NCBI GenBank assembly: GCA_017311185.1
Contig: JAESUZ010005523.1
Span: 682,001 to 746,000, forward strand
Direction of reading: 5' to 3'
DNA from: Proteles cristata cristata
Taxonomy: Eukaryota > Chordata > Mammalia > Carnivora > Hyaenidae
Length of the DNA stretch: 64,000 nucleotides
A program made the translations under genes and the position numbers. Position 1 is the stretch's first letter, and the number at the start of each line of letters is the position of its first letter. Shown piece by piece: positions 1 to 29,156 of the stretch. The notes beneath the pieces are model-generated. The model was not told the origin of the DNA and searched no databases. It was given only the letters and a program-made list of their open reading frames with translations.

Positions 1-18734
<18,734 letters not shown>

Positions 18735-18735
18735 T

Positions 18736-21262
18736 CTGGACACAGGCAACGAGGGAGAGGTAAAAACCACAGGACCAGAACAAAGGCTCTGGCAGCCATC
18801 AGTCACTCAGCCAGCATTTTTGGTTCTACTGGGCAGGTGGCCCTGGGCTAGGCATCGATGAGACAGATAAAATGCGACAGTCTGCCAGCCATCTCGGATT
18901 CACTGCCTAGTGGCAGATCCCAGCCCGATTAACTTCACCAACAGCTATTCAGCATTCTGAGCCCCAGTCTTGCTGAAGACCACCCACCCCAGCCTGCACT
19001 CCCTCTCTGCTATCCCTCTAAGCCTGATGTAGCAGTAACTATCACCCGGGCCCTGCCTCAGGGAGCACTCAGCCGAGGTCCTGGAGCCCACTCAGTGGGT
19101 CACAGGGCATGTGTGGGCAGTACACCCAAGAAGGAGTGACCCATGGAGTTGGTCTCCTTAGAACTCGAGCAGGGGAGTCTTCCAGGGGCTGGGGGTATGA
19201 TGCCTGCTTAGGAAAAAGCCTGAAGAAAGGCGGGCTGACTGAGCTACACCATCTCAGGAGGCCCGTGGCACTGCTGGGTCTCTGGTCACAGTGGCAAGGT
19301 CTGGGACTCCCTATCCAGGCAATATGGGAGTTGACAGGGCCCACTCAGGCCACCTCCTCCTACACAGGATTTGTAGAGTAGGACCTTTGTTCCCTTATCC
19401 CCATCTCCCCACTGTGAGCAGAGGCCCCTCTCTGCTCCAGCCTACTACTGCCTGGACACTGAACAGCTTCCCATGAATCCTCATAAACACACTTCTGCCC
19501 AGGGAATCCCAGCCTATATGTGGGGTGCAACACCAGAGCCACCCCACCAGAGGCCACACAGGCAGGAGCCTGCTTCCCCTTGCACAACTCAGTCCCAGAA
19601 AACATGCCTTCTGGAGCATAACTAGCTCCCAGATCCTATCTGGTCCTGGGTCGATGCCCCTAGACAGCACCCACCCTCACCCTCACAGGGGAATGGGATG
19701 GCTCAGGGTGGCAGTGACAAAGCCTGGCTGTGTCCAGCGTGGCCTAGTACAGGAACACTGTGTTTCACAAACACTGAATGGTCTGGAGTGGCTGCTGGAC
19801 ACTGCTATGGCCTTCATCTGGTAGGAGGGCAGCCAGCTGGCTACTCCTGCCTCCATCCCAGCAGGGCGTGAGGACCCAGGAGCTCTGAAGGGCTGCAGGC
19901 AGAACCAATCTCAGGATCTGGAGCCAAAGCCCCAGCCAGCCCTACCAGATCCTGTCCACACAGGCGAAGGCAGCAGCAAAGAGTCAGTCAGGCATGCTGT
20001 GAACCCTCTGCCCAGCCCAGTCCCCAGTGGACTAACAACAGGTAAGTTGTTCTGGGCAGCTCTTGGGGGGCTCCTCTCTAGAGACAAGGTCAGTACCATC
20101 CCGACCCCCACAACCATAACAGTTGCAGACATGCTGTCCAGGAAGCCTCCCACATGCAAGGTCCTGTCTGGGCTGCCCTGGTGAGGACTGCTATGCAGTA
20201 TGTCCATTGTTAAGATCAGTTAACAGAGCTCCAAAGACGGGAAGGACCCTCCCCAAGACCTTGAAGCCAGGCAGCAATGAAGGCAGGACGGGCAATGCTG
20301 CAGGCCTACTCTGGCTGCACATTCTAAGAACTGGGTGGGCTTTTCTCTAGTTTGCTGAACCCAAGAGAAGGCAGATTCCAGGGTAGGAAGCAGGGCAGGG
20401 AGGGGTGTGCTTATTTCACTGGCAGAGACAAAGGGCCTGAGCTAAAGCCCAGAGGTTATAAAAGTACAAAGGTAGTCAGGACCTGTTCCAGGAGGCTGTG
20501 GTATGTGCGGGGAGGAGGCGCAGGGAAGGGGATGCAGGGGAGGGCTTGGGCACATGGTGGAGGCGGGTCAGAGTGGGGTCCTTAGGGTCCAGTTTATGCC
20601 CACTGTACCCCGCTGCACCTTCCCCTCTCCCCCAATATCTCTTGGAGTACAGTAGAGCATTTCCCAGGATGGCTGAGATCTCACGCCCCTCCTGCCTCGC
20701 TCACGCTCACGGTCTGTTTCCTTATCCAGAGACTCTGGTTAAAGCATTTTGTAAGGGCCCTGCCCCCACGAGCAGACTTGGAAAACTGCCTGGTGTGTCC
20801 TGCCAGGCACCAAACGCTGTAGGCAGCCCCTTCCCCAGCTCGGCAGCCCTCGGCAGCCTGGCCTGGTGACGGTGACGATGACGAGCAGCAGCTCACACGG
20901 CCTCCCTCTCCCCACCCCCCCGCAAGGCCACGAAAGGCAGCATGGACAGTATGTAGTCTTTGAGCTGAAGAAGCCACGCTGATGCCTGAAACCCCACCGT
21001 TAGCAAGTCGCTCCTCCATGCAAAACACTGCATTCACAGGGTCGAACGGGCGCGAAGGGCTGGGGGGTCCTTAGAGACGCCGCGGCCAGACAAGGGTGGA
21101 GCCAAGGTCACGCTCACTCCCTCTCCCACCTCCCCCGACGGGGCCTGGCTCGGGACCAAGGATAGCGGCGCCCCAAGACAGGGGAGCAGAGGGCCCCCCC
21201 CCCCAAGACGGCAGGAGAACAGGAGGCGCAGGGACCCGGAGTGGCGAGGCAGCCGCGCTCAC
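18736..21262. other. OGDHL intron 1
   Basis: 2.5 kb of GC-rich sequence without SINE copies, unlike the rest of the window. Several open frames of 60-120 codons lie on both strands, none with a recognisable domain. The absence of young repeats near the promoter is visible but not proof of regulatory function. Confidence 0.6.
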
Positions 21263-21335
21263 CCGGCCGTCGAGTCCGCGCGGTAGCGCAGTCCTGGGAG
21301 CTGCAAGTCAGGGGCTGCGCGCAGGAGGTGCGCGG
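21263..21335 (-). other. OGDHL: OGDHL exon 1, untranslated leader (5' end approximate)
   Basis: A strong donor (GTGAGCGCGG) follows ...CTCGACGGCCGG on the minus strand at 21263, inside the CpG island and 2.5 kb upstream of the start-codon exon, whose acceptor lies one base from the ATG. The leader must therefore come from an upstream exon, and this is the only good candidate. The transcription start is not visible; the upper limit is a guess. Confidence 0.65.
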
Positions 21336-21480
21336 CGAGCACAGCCAATTACCTGGGTCACGTGACGCTGTGGCGCCTGCCGCTCGGGAGCGCGCCCCGA
21401 GACTCCGCGCGTCGTGACGTCTCTGTGTACGCCCCGCCCCTGCACCCGCTGGTGCTGTCCGCGGTGCTGACGGCCCAGGC
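21336..21480 (-). promoter_or_regulatory. OGDHL: OGDHL promoter region with CCAAT box, E-box palindrome, CRE-like site and GC box
   Basis: Upstream of the leader exon are an ATTGG (inverted CCAAT) at 21344-21349 and a perfect GTCACGTGAC palindrome at 21357-21366, typical of USF/TFE-type factors. A TGACGTC half-CRE lies at 21415-21421 and a GCCCCGCCCC Sp1-type box at about 21431-21440. No TATA box is seen, as expected for a CpG-island promoter. The binding factors are inferred from motif knowledge only. Confidence 0.65.
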
Positions 21481-21686
21481 CAGTCCAAAGCCTCCCGGGC
21501 CCAGAAAAGCGAAGATCCGGAATCCCATGGGGTCAGACGACTCCGTTGAATGAAATACCTGGTACGCTGTTGAGAACCTGAATCCCAGTGTCCTTGAACG
21601 AACACTAAAGAAAATGTACCAGAAAATCTGCAGCCATTAGTGTGCATGGGAGGATAGTTTCCCTTTTATCTCCTGTAAAGCTGCAT

Positions 21687-21878
21687 GCAGTCAGTCGGTT
21701 AAGTGTTCGACTTTGGCTGGGGTCGTGATCTCGAAGTTCCTGAATTCCAGCCCCATGTCACGCTCTGTGCTGGCAGCTCCGAGCCTGGATCCTGCTTTGG
21801 ATTCTATGCCTCCCTCTCTGCCCCTTCCAGCTCGTTCTCTCTCTCTCTCTCAAAAATAAACATTAAAAAAAAATTTTA
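21687..21878 (+). repeat. SINEC-type SINE, 5' truncated
   Basis: Starts within the element (CAGTCAGTCGGTTAAGTG) after a short non-SINE lead and ends with AAAAATAAACATTAAAA. First of three tandem, same-strand copies upstream of the OGDHL promoter. Confidence 0.9.
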
Positions 21879-21879
21879 A

Positions 21880-22107
21880 GGGGCGCCTGTGTGGCTTAGT
21901 CGGTTAAGCGTCTGACTTAGGCTCAGGTCATGATCTCACGGTTTGTGGGCTCAAGCCCCGCATCGGGTTCTGTGCTAACAGCTCAGAGCCTGGAGCCTGC
22001 TTCAGATTCTGTGTCTCCCTCTCTCTCTCTGCCCCTCTGCCGTTCACTGTCTCTCTCTCTTTCTCTCTCAAAAGTAAATAAACATTAACAAAAAAAATTT
22101 TAAAAAT
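21880..22107 (+). repeat. SINEC-type SINE
   Basis: GGGGCGCCTGTGTGGCTTAG to AAGTAAATAAACATTAAC. It sits directly in the tail of the preceding copy. Confidence 0.93.
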
Positions 22108-22119
22108 ACCATTGTCTTG

Positions 22120-22400
22120 GGACACCTGGGCAGATCAGTCAGTTGAGCCTCTGACTCTTGGTTTCCAATCAGGTCATGACCTTACGGTTTGTGTGATGGA
22201 GCCCCCAGTAAGGCTCTGTGCTGACAGCTTGGAGCCCGCTTGCGATTCTCTCACCCTTGCTCTCGCGCTCTCTCTCTCTCTCTCTCTCTGCCCCTCCCCA
22301 CTAGTACTTTGGCTCACAAGCGCACTGTCTGTCTCTCTCTGTCTCTGTCTTTTTCTCTGTGTCTTTCTCTAAATTAATAAATAAAACTTTTTTTTAAAGG
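22120..22400 (+). repeat. SINEC-type SINE with expanded CT tract
   Basis: GGGACACCTGGGCAGATCAG, then CT-rich sequence about 70 bases longer than usual and AAATTAATAAATAAAAC tail. The flanks share TACCA(T/C)TGTCTT (before 22120 and after 22400), a likely duplication. Confidence 0.9.
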
Positions 22401-22489
22401 TACCACTGTCTTAAGGTTGTTTTGAAAAAAAGATGAGATAATGCATATAAAGTGCTTACCACAGAACCTGATACACATTTTACCCTTCC

Positions 22490-22830
22490 ATTGACCAAGT
22501 GATGGAGACCTAGATTGCCTTCAAATTCCTGTTGCCAAACAATGCTGCCATGAAGATCTTCTTCCATATTCTCTTTTGAATCTGTATGAAAATTTCTCTC
22601 AGAAGTTGAACGGCTTGGTCATGGGTATGTGCATACTTAAGAACTCATCAGCATCACATTGCTGTTCAACTCTATATTCTCATTAACAGTGCGAGGGGAC
22701 TTTTAAATCCTTCTATCCCTGTCAATGTTGTTTTCATCTGCATTTCTCTGATTATCAATGATTTGCATTTCACATTGTCTGTTAGTTTTGAGGGTTATAT
22801 TTATCTTGGGTTTTGTTCTTGTTTATACAC
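22490..22830 (-). repeat. Old L1 fragment
   Basis: CAACTCTATATTCTCATTAACAG, TTGTTTTCATCTGCATTTCTC and TTATCAATGATTTGCATTTC read in reverse as an L1 ORF2 3' region. Diverged. Confidence 0.65.
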
Positions 22831-22834
22831 AGGA

Positions 22835-23100
22835 GTTTGTCGTGGAGGTGGCTCAAATCACCATCAACTCTCCCAAAGATTATTGCCAAAGCCCCCTAAC
22901 TGGCCTTGCTTCCACACTTGCACCCCTGAATTTCAGTCTCAGTACAGCAGAGTTTTCCTTGTAAAACACCAATTCAAATCATGTTGCCCTCTCTGCTCAA
23001 AGCCTTCAAATGTTCTCCCATTTTACTAGAAGGAAAAGTAAAAATCCTTACATTTGCTTCTAAGGCCCATTATGTCATCTCAATTATAGGCATGCTGTCA
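22835..23100. repeat. Ancient interspersed repeat, family not identified
   Basis: CTGGCCTTGCTTCCACACTTGC, then AAATCATGTTGCCCTCTCTGC and AAGCCTTCAAATGTTCTCCC is wording seen in a common ancient mammalian repeat. I cannot name the family with confidence. Confidence 0.4.
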
Positions 23101-23371
23101 TGCTTAATGAAGAAAATTGGAAAACTATAAAAATATGTGATGTAATACTTTGTGTTAATTAAAAACACATGCTCACAAAACTACACATGCTTTTCACAAG
23201 AACACATTCAAATACTTACTAATAAATGAATATGATTGCCTGTTGTGGGATGTAGATCTGAGGTAATTAATTGATTGCCCATACCAATACTGATAAGATG
23301 CCATGAATGGAGGAATATGATTAACTCTACCCTCTAAACCTGAAATCCCCCCAAAGTTGCTTATTAGGAGA

Positions 23372-23541
23372 TATTTTTATTATGTTTATTTATTTAATCT
23401 TTGAGAAAGATAGAAAGAGAGGGAGCCAGGAAGGGAGAATTACCAAGCAGGTTCCTTGCTCCAACTCACAAGTCATGAAATCATGACCTGAGCTGAAACC
23501 AAGAGTCAGATGTTTAACTGACCAAACTACCCAAGCACCCC
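23372..23541 (-). repeat. SINEC-type SINE, diverged
   Basis: Reverse complement: GGGGTGCTTGGGTAGTTTGG ... GGTCATGATTTCATGAC, with TAAATAAATAAAC tail at its left. The body is shortened. Confidence 0.85.
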
Positions 23542-23584
23542 TATTTGTAGATATTTTAAGGTCCATATGACCAAAGACCATACC

Positions 23585-23690
23585 TGTTCAATTTACTATT
23601 ATATCACCAGCACTTAGCATAATGCCCAACTCATAGTATGTTTTCAGTAAATATTTGTTGGGTGAATAAATGAATGAATAAATGGACACT
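23585..23690 (+). repeat. L2 LINE 3' end
   Basis: CACCAGCACTTAGCATAATGCC...GTAAATATTTGTTGGGTGAA followed by TAAATGAATGAATAAA matches the L2 3' terminus with its short tandem tail. Confidence 0.65.
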
Positions 23691-25170
23691 TAATTTGGAT
23701 CCTGAAGGATAAGTAACAGTTTGCTGCAGAAGGGCAGGGTTCATTGAAATTTCTTTGATTAAAAGCCTTAGAAAATTACTCGGCTGGCTTATGCCAAAAA
23801 GTGTTGATAAGAAGATTGTCAAGTCATAGATTCAAAGGAAAACTGAAGAATTAGTCTCAGAAAGCAGGGCTGAACCAGAAATGGATTGTCTCATCAAGCC
23901 TCTTACAATGTTCAAAACTTAAATTCCAGGAACAGGAAAGCTAAAAGATCTGGCTTGGCCTGAAGTGGAGGATGAGGCCTAGACTCACTCATCTGAAACA
24001 CATGTGGATTGAGAAGCAAAGCAGATAGTTCTTGGGATGCTGCTACACAAGAAATAGGAGTGGGTGCTAGGGAGGGGAAATCAACACACGTGCACTGATG
24101 ACCTTTTACAGAAAAGTATCTATAAAAAAGCAGAGCTGTATGAAGGGCTAGGGGAATGAGAAATGCCTACATGTATGCAGGGACTGGGGGCCTAGGACAA
24201 TAGGACTGGGCTTTGTACACCATTTCAAGGGGTTTGGATTCTATCCTGTAGTCCATGGGACATCAGTGGCATTTTAAGCTCTGAAGGACAGGGTCAAATT
24301 TGATTTTTACAAAGCTTTCTCTGGCAAATGGAGGGAAGAGAGTGTGATAAAAGGTGGGAGTGAAAATATATCCAGGTGAGAGGCACTGGCAGTAAAATAG
24401 AGAAAAGGATACAGATTTGAGAGACATTTAGGAATCAGTTCTGCAGGGTCTAGTGGTTAACAAAGCATGAGTGATGGGGACGATGATAACTCACATATTT
24501 CTGGCCTTAGTGAGGTAGTGGGGGGAATGGAAATTCTCAGTAAACTGAGAAACACAAAGAGATACAGTCTGGGGAGAATAACAAAAGTTTACAAGGTGGA
24601 GCCACCAAAGAGCCATTTAAAAAAGATAGGAGTGTGACTTGGAACAACAGGCAGGAACGAAGCCCTAGCCAATCAAAGGACTCCAGAGCCTCCCATTTGT
24701 CCACTTGTCCATTTGTCTTATGAACTCTTGAGAGTTCATAAGAAAACAGAGAGCAATGGAGGGAGAGAGAACCACATTATGGAGGGAAGCTAAGTCACCA
24801 AAGCGGGTGGGCAGGGCGGCCTGAACAAAAGGCACTGGCTGTGGAATACTGCAGGGCTGCTTGGTCTTCGAGCCTAATTGACATTCTGCTAATTACATTG
24901 ATTAAAGCAAACATTTGGGGGCAATCAAGGCTCCCATGAGGATAGCTGCCAGTCTCAGAAGACTAGGAAGCTTTGAGGCATGGCCACATTTTAGTAAACA
25001 TTTTTACAAAATTGCTTGTGTACTATGTCTACTTTAAAAATACACATTTACAAAAACATTAAATGGATCCATGAGAATATAGTTCTGCAATTTACTTATT
25101 TTTTTCCCTTGAGGATGTGCATGACCATCTCATTCACTTCAGTGGGTATATTGTATTCATTGAAGGGGAT
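23691..25170. other. Intergenic stretch with an unclassified old repeat and a perfect hairpin
   Basis: No gene is visible. Around 24200-24470, TTGGATTCTATCCTGTAG, GACAGGGTCAAATTTGATTTTTAC and ATATCCAGGTGAGAGGCAC is wording common to an ancient mammalian repeat I cannot name. A 28-base perfect hairpin lies at 24716-24743. Confidence 0.5.
24716..24743. repeat. Perfect 13-bp inverted repeat (hairpin)
   Basis: TCTTATGAACTCT, loop TG, AGAGTTCATAAGA; every base pairs. Confidence 0.85.
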
Positions 25171-25181
25171 GTAAATGATTC

Positions 25182-25400
25182 TATTTTTTTTTTTATATTT
25201 TTATTTATTTCTAGGAGAGAGAGAGAGACAGCGTGAGCAGGGGAGGGTCAGAGACAGAGGGAGTCACAGACTGAAACAGGCTCCAGGCTCTGAGCTGGCA
25301 GTCAGCACAGAGCCCGATGTGGGGCTCGAACCCACAAACCGGGAGATCATGACCTAAGCGAGAGTCGGACGCTTAACCGACTAAGCCACCCAGGAGCCCC
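25182..25400 (-). repeat. SINEC-type SINE, young subtype
   Basis: Reverse complement starts GGGGCTCCTGGGTGGCTTAG and carries CTGACTGCCAGCTCAGAGCC and a CTAGAAATAAATAAA tail. A 10-bp duplication TAAATGATTC flanks it (25172-25181 and 25401-25410). Confidence 0.94.
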
Positions 25401-25414
25401 TAAATGATTCCATT

Positions 25415-25980
25415 TAACTTCTCTCCCATTGAATGGACATTTACATAAATAAAAGCCCTCTTATACATATTCTTTAGCATATGTGCATCTTTTTTGGTAA
25501 CATTGATTCCTAGAAGTTTAACACTAACACTGGGCTAAAACATATGCATGTTTTACATTTTAATAGGTACTGCCTTCTGTAACCCATGCCTATTTATGTT
25601 TCCCATTAGCATTTGAGAGTTCCTACTTCCTTACATGTTACCAAAACTTATTATCAGTATTTTTTATTTAATTTGTGCCAATCTGATAGATGAAAAAAAA
25701 CTTCACTTTGTTTTAGTTTGCATAAAACTGGTAAGTGAAGTTGAAAATCTTCCTATATGTTCATGATTTTGTATTCCTTTCCTGTGAATTTCCTATTCAT
25801 GTTCTTTGTCCATTTTTCCATTGGATTGCTTACATTTTTTTAATTGATTCACATAAACTCTGTACGTATATTCTGAATAAAAATTCTTTGTGTGTTGTAA
25901 ATATTACAATTATTTCTTTCTCTTTCTTTGTCACTGGTCTTTTAACTTTGTTTACAAATGCTTTAGCCATATGGTAATTT
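25415..25980 (-). repeat. Old L1 fragment
   Basis: GAATGGACATTTACATAAATAAAAG, AGTTTGCATAAAACTGGTAAGTG and CCTATTCATGTTCTTTGTCC, reversed, follow L1 ORF2 3' order. Confidence 0.65.
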
Positions 25981-25984
25981 ATGC

Positions 25985-26318
25985 TTGTCACGGGTTGAAT
26001 TTTGTCCCCGCAAAATTCATGCTTTGAGGTCCTAACCCCCAGTACTTCAGAATATAATCTTTTTGGGGATAAGGTCATTAAAGAGGTAATCAAGTTAAAT
26101 TGAGGTCTTTAGGGTAGGCTCTAATCCAGTATCACTGGTGTCTACATAAAAAAGAATATTTGGACACAGACATTTTCACACACACAGGAAAAAACATGTG
26201 AAAAACAGAGAAAGAAGGCAGCCATCTGCAAGACAAGGAGAGAGGCCCCAGAAGAAACCAACCCTGATGACAACTTGATCTTGGATTTCTGGCCTCCAGA
26301 ACTGTTAGAAAATAAATG
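25985..26318 (+). repeat. MaLR LTR (MLT1/MST type)
   Basis: GGGTTGAATTTTGTCCCCGCAAAA, CCTAACCCCCAGTACTTCAG, TAAAGAGGTAATCAAGTTAAATTG, AGGCAGCCATCTGCAAGAC and CTGGCCTCCAGAACTGTTAG appear in the order of the MLT1/MST LTR consensus as I remember it. A SINE truncates its 3' end. Confidence 0.75.
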
Positions 26319-26319
26319 T

Positions 26320-26540
26320 CTTTTTAATTAAATGTTTCTTTATATTTGAGGGAGAGAGAGAGAGAGACAGAGTGCAAGAGGTGGAGGGGCAGAGAGAGAG
26401 GGAGACACAGGATCCGAGGCAGGCTCCAGACTCTGTGCTGTTACCACAGAGCCCAGAACAGGGCTCAAACTCAGGAACTATGAGATCATGACCTGAGCCT
26501 AAGTCAGCCACTTAACCGACTGAGCCACCCAGGCACCCCA
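26320..26540 (-). repeat. SINEC-type SINE inserted at the 3' end of the MaLR LTR
   Basis: Reverse complement GGGGTGCCTGGGTGGCTCAG ... GGTCATGATCTCATAG. Its A-rich tail (here TTTTTAATTAAATG) abuts the LTR AAATAAAT. Confidence 0.9.
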
Positions 26541-26586
26541 TCCTCACTTTTAAAAATATATGTTTTTCACATAACAGTTGAGATAA

Positions 26587-26808
26587 GGGGCGCCTGGGTG
26601 GCTTGGTCGGTTAAGCGTCCGACTTTAGCTTAGGTCATGATCTCGCGGTTCGTGGGTTCGAGCCCCGCGTCGGGCTCTGTGCTGACTGCCAGATCAGAGC
26701 CTGGAGCCTGTTTCAGTCTGTGACTCCCTCTCTCTCTGACCCTCCCCTGCTCACGCTGTCTCTCTCTCTCCTAGAAATAAATAAAACATTTTTTAAAAAT
26801 TAAAAATA
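26587..26808 (+). repeat. SINEC-type SINE, young, near-consensus
   Basis: GGGGCGCCTGGGTGGCTTGG, GATCTCGCGGTTCGTGGG, CGAGCCCCGCGTCGGGC with all CpGs kept, and a CTAGAAATAAATAAAAC tail. A 14-bp duplication AACAGTTGAGATAA flanks it (26573-26586, 26809-26822). Confidence 0.96.
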
Positions 26809-26822
26809 AACAGTTGAGATAA

Positions 26823-27611
26823 TACTTCATTAACTTAGGCTAACTTAAGCATTTCCCATGTTATTAAATATTTATAAACCTGATTTTAATGGCTTTAAGT
26901 ATATAATAACTTTTTTGGTTGCTTCCTACAGTACAATTTTCTTTTAATTTCAACATGAGCCATTCTCTATGGCCTCCGGCCAGACTTTACACTGTTTGCT
27001 TTGTTACCACTGTGATTACTATTCCCACTAGAGCTGGATTAGATGTTATCTCAATTCGTCTTTACATTTAAGAGATGAGGAAACTACCATTTGCAGAGGT
27101 CACTTATAAACAACCACATAGGTGGAGTCAGAATAACGCTCTTGTATTAGTGAAGAAATATCAGAGTAGAATTCTGAGACTTCTAGTTCTAGTCTTAACA
27201 CCCATTTAACGGACCTGGCCACTGAGGACCCACTGAAGTTCTGATATTTGCAGAGGATCACAGACCATACCCAGGTGCAGACACCTGGCCTCCTGGCTCT
27301 TTTCAAGACCCAGTCTGCCTTTTCACAGGCTTCACACTCTCCCCTCGAGAGGGCATGACCCAGGAGGCACCAGACTATTGGGGACTTCCCTGGACAAGCC
27401 TCTGTCCCCAAAGGATTTCAACCTCTGCCTTCAACAAACTCTCTCCTTTTAGTGCTTGAGTGGTGGTGACCTATGCATGAAAGAAAGTCTCACTAATTCA
27501 GGTCCCAATAGCTCAAAAATAGTCTACCAGCCTTCAATTTCAAGATATGTTCAAATTAAGCTTAATTATGCATATGGTTGTCTTAAAGCAAATTTATTAA
27601 AATCAGAGATA
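26823..27611. other. Intergenic sequence without recognised gene
   Basis: No coding signal or clear repeat. A piece at about 27000-27110 (ATTAGATGTTATCTC...AGAGATGAGGAAACTACC) may be a MIR remnant. Confidence 0.45.
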
Positions 27612-29156
27612 TGAATAGGGGACATTTTTAAAAATTTATTTATTTTGGAATCAACAAAAAAACAATTTTTATTTTTATTTTTCAGGAGGGAAGTATTTTC
27701 TTTTCTTGTCTTTTTATTTTTAAATAGTTTATTGTCAAGTTGGTTTCCATATAACACCCAGTGCTCATCCCCACAAGTGCCCTCCTCCATGCCCATCTAC
27801 TCCCTCCCCACCCCCACACCCATCAGTCCTCAGTTTGTTCTCAGCATTCAAGAGTCTCTCATGGTTTGCCTCTCTCCCTTTCCCCCACCATTTCCCCCCT
27901 TCTTCTCCCCCTTGTTCCTCAGTTAAGTTCCTCCTAATCCTCCTATACGTGCAAACATATGATATTTGTCCTTCTCTGCCTGACTTATTTCGCTCAGCAT
28001 AACACCCTCAGAGTCCATCCATGTTGCTACACATGGCCAGATTTCATTGTTTCTCATTGCCATGTAGTATTCCATGGTATAGATAAACCACATCTTCTTG
28101 ATCCATTCATCTATTGATGGACACTTAGGCTCTTTCCATGTTTTAGCTATTGTGGAGAGTGCTGGTATGAACATTGGGGTACATGTGCTCCTATGCTTCA
28201 GCATTCACGTATCCCTTGGGTAAATTCCTAGCAGTGCTATTGCTGGGTCATAGGGGAGTTCTACTGTTAATTTTTTGAGGAATCTCCACACTGTTTTCCA
28301 GAGGGGCTGCACCAGTTTACATTCCCCCCAACAGTGTAGGAGGGTGCCCGTTTCTCCACATCCTCGCCAGCATCTAGAGTTCTCTGATTGGCTCATTTTG
28401 GTCACTCTGACTGGCGTGAGGTGGTATTTCAGTGTGGTTTTGATCTGTATTTCCCTGATGAGTAGGGATGCTGAGCATCATTTCATGTGTTTGTTGGCCG
28501 TCTGGGTGTCCTCTTTGGAGAAGTGTCTGTTCATATCTTCTGCCCATTTCTTTATTGGGTTCTTTGTTTTTCGGGTGTGGAGTTTGGTGAGTTCCTTATA
28601 GATTTTGGATATCAACCCTTTATCTGATATGTCATTTGCAACTGTATTTTCCCATTCCGTTGGTTGCCTATTAATTTTCTGGGTGGTTTCCTTGGCTGTG
28701 CAGAAGCTTTTAATCTTGATGAGGTCCCAATCGTTTATTTTTGCTCTTGTTTCCCTTGCTTTTGGGGATGTGTCAAAGAAGAAGTTGCTGCGGTGGAGGT
28801 CAAGGAGGTTGTTTCCTGCTTTCTCCTCTAGGGTTTTGATGGTTTCCTGTCTCACATTCAGGTCCTTTATCCATTTTGAGTTTATTTTTGTGCATGGTAT
28901 GAGAAATTGATCTAGTTTCAATCTTCTGCATATTGTTCTCCAGTTCTCCCAACACCATCTGTTAAAGAGGCTGTCTTTTTTTCATTGGATGTTCTTTCCT
29001 GCTTTGTCAAAGATTAGTTGGCTGTATACCTTTGGGTCCAGCTCTGAGTTCTCAATTCTGTTCCATTGGTCTATGTGTCTGTTTTTGTGCCAATACCATA
29101 CTGTCTTGATGATGATAGCTTTGTAGCAGAGGCTAAAGTCTGGGATGGTGATACCT

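Larger units (their letters stand above)
21040..21480. promoter_or_regulatory. CpG island over the OGDHL promoter
   Basis: CpG dinucleotides are dense here (for example GGTCGAACGGGCGCGAAGGG and CGCGCCCCGAGACTCCGCGCG) and nearly absent in the flanks. The island covers the leader exon and promoter motifs and ends before a SINE cluster at 21.69 kb. Short open frames in it on both strands are GC-rich chance frames. Confidence 0.85.

Noticed and set aside
21096..21553. Divergent gene starting from the OGDHL CpG island
   Set aside because: Plus-strand frames at 21096-21365 and 21362-21553 show no domain or splice structure and lead into SINEs; antisense transcription is possible but not supported.
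25175..25357. Frame with GERERQREQGR repeats
   Set aside because: It is the translated CT/GA-rich body of a SINE.
27100..27411. 104-codon minus-strand frame
   Set aside because: No resemblance to a known family and no splice or promoter context; likely chance.
28275..28910. Two hydrophobic plus-strand frames that look like membrane proteins
   Set aside because: They are antisense to the L1 ORF2 C-terminal region; U-rich complement of A-rich L1 gives Phe/Leu/Val-rich frames.
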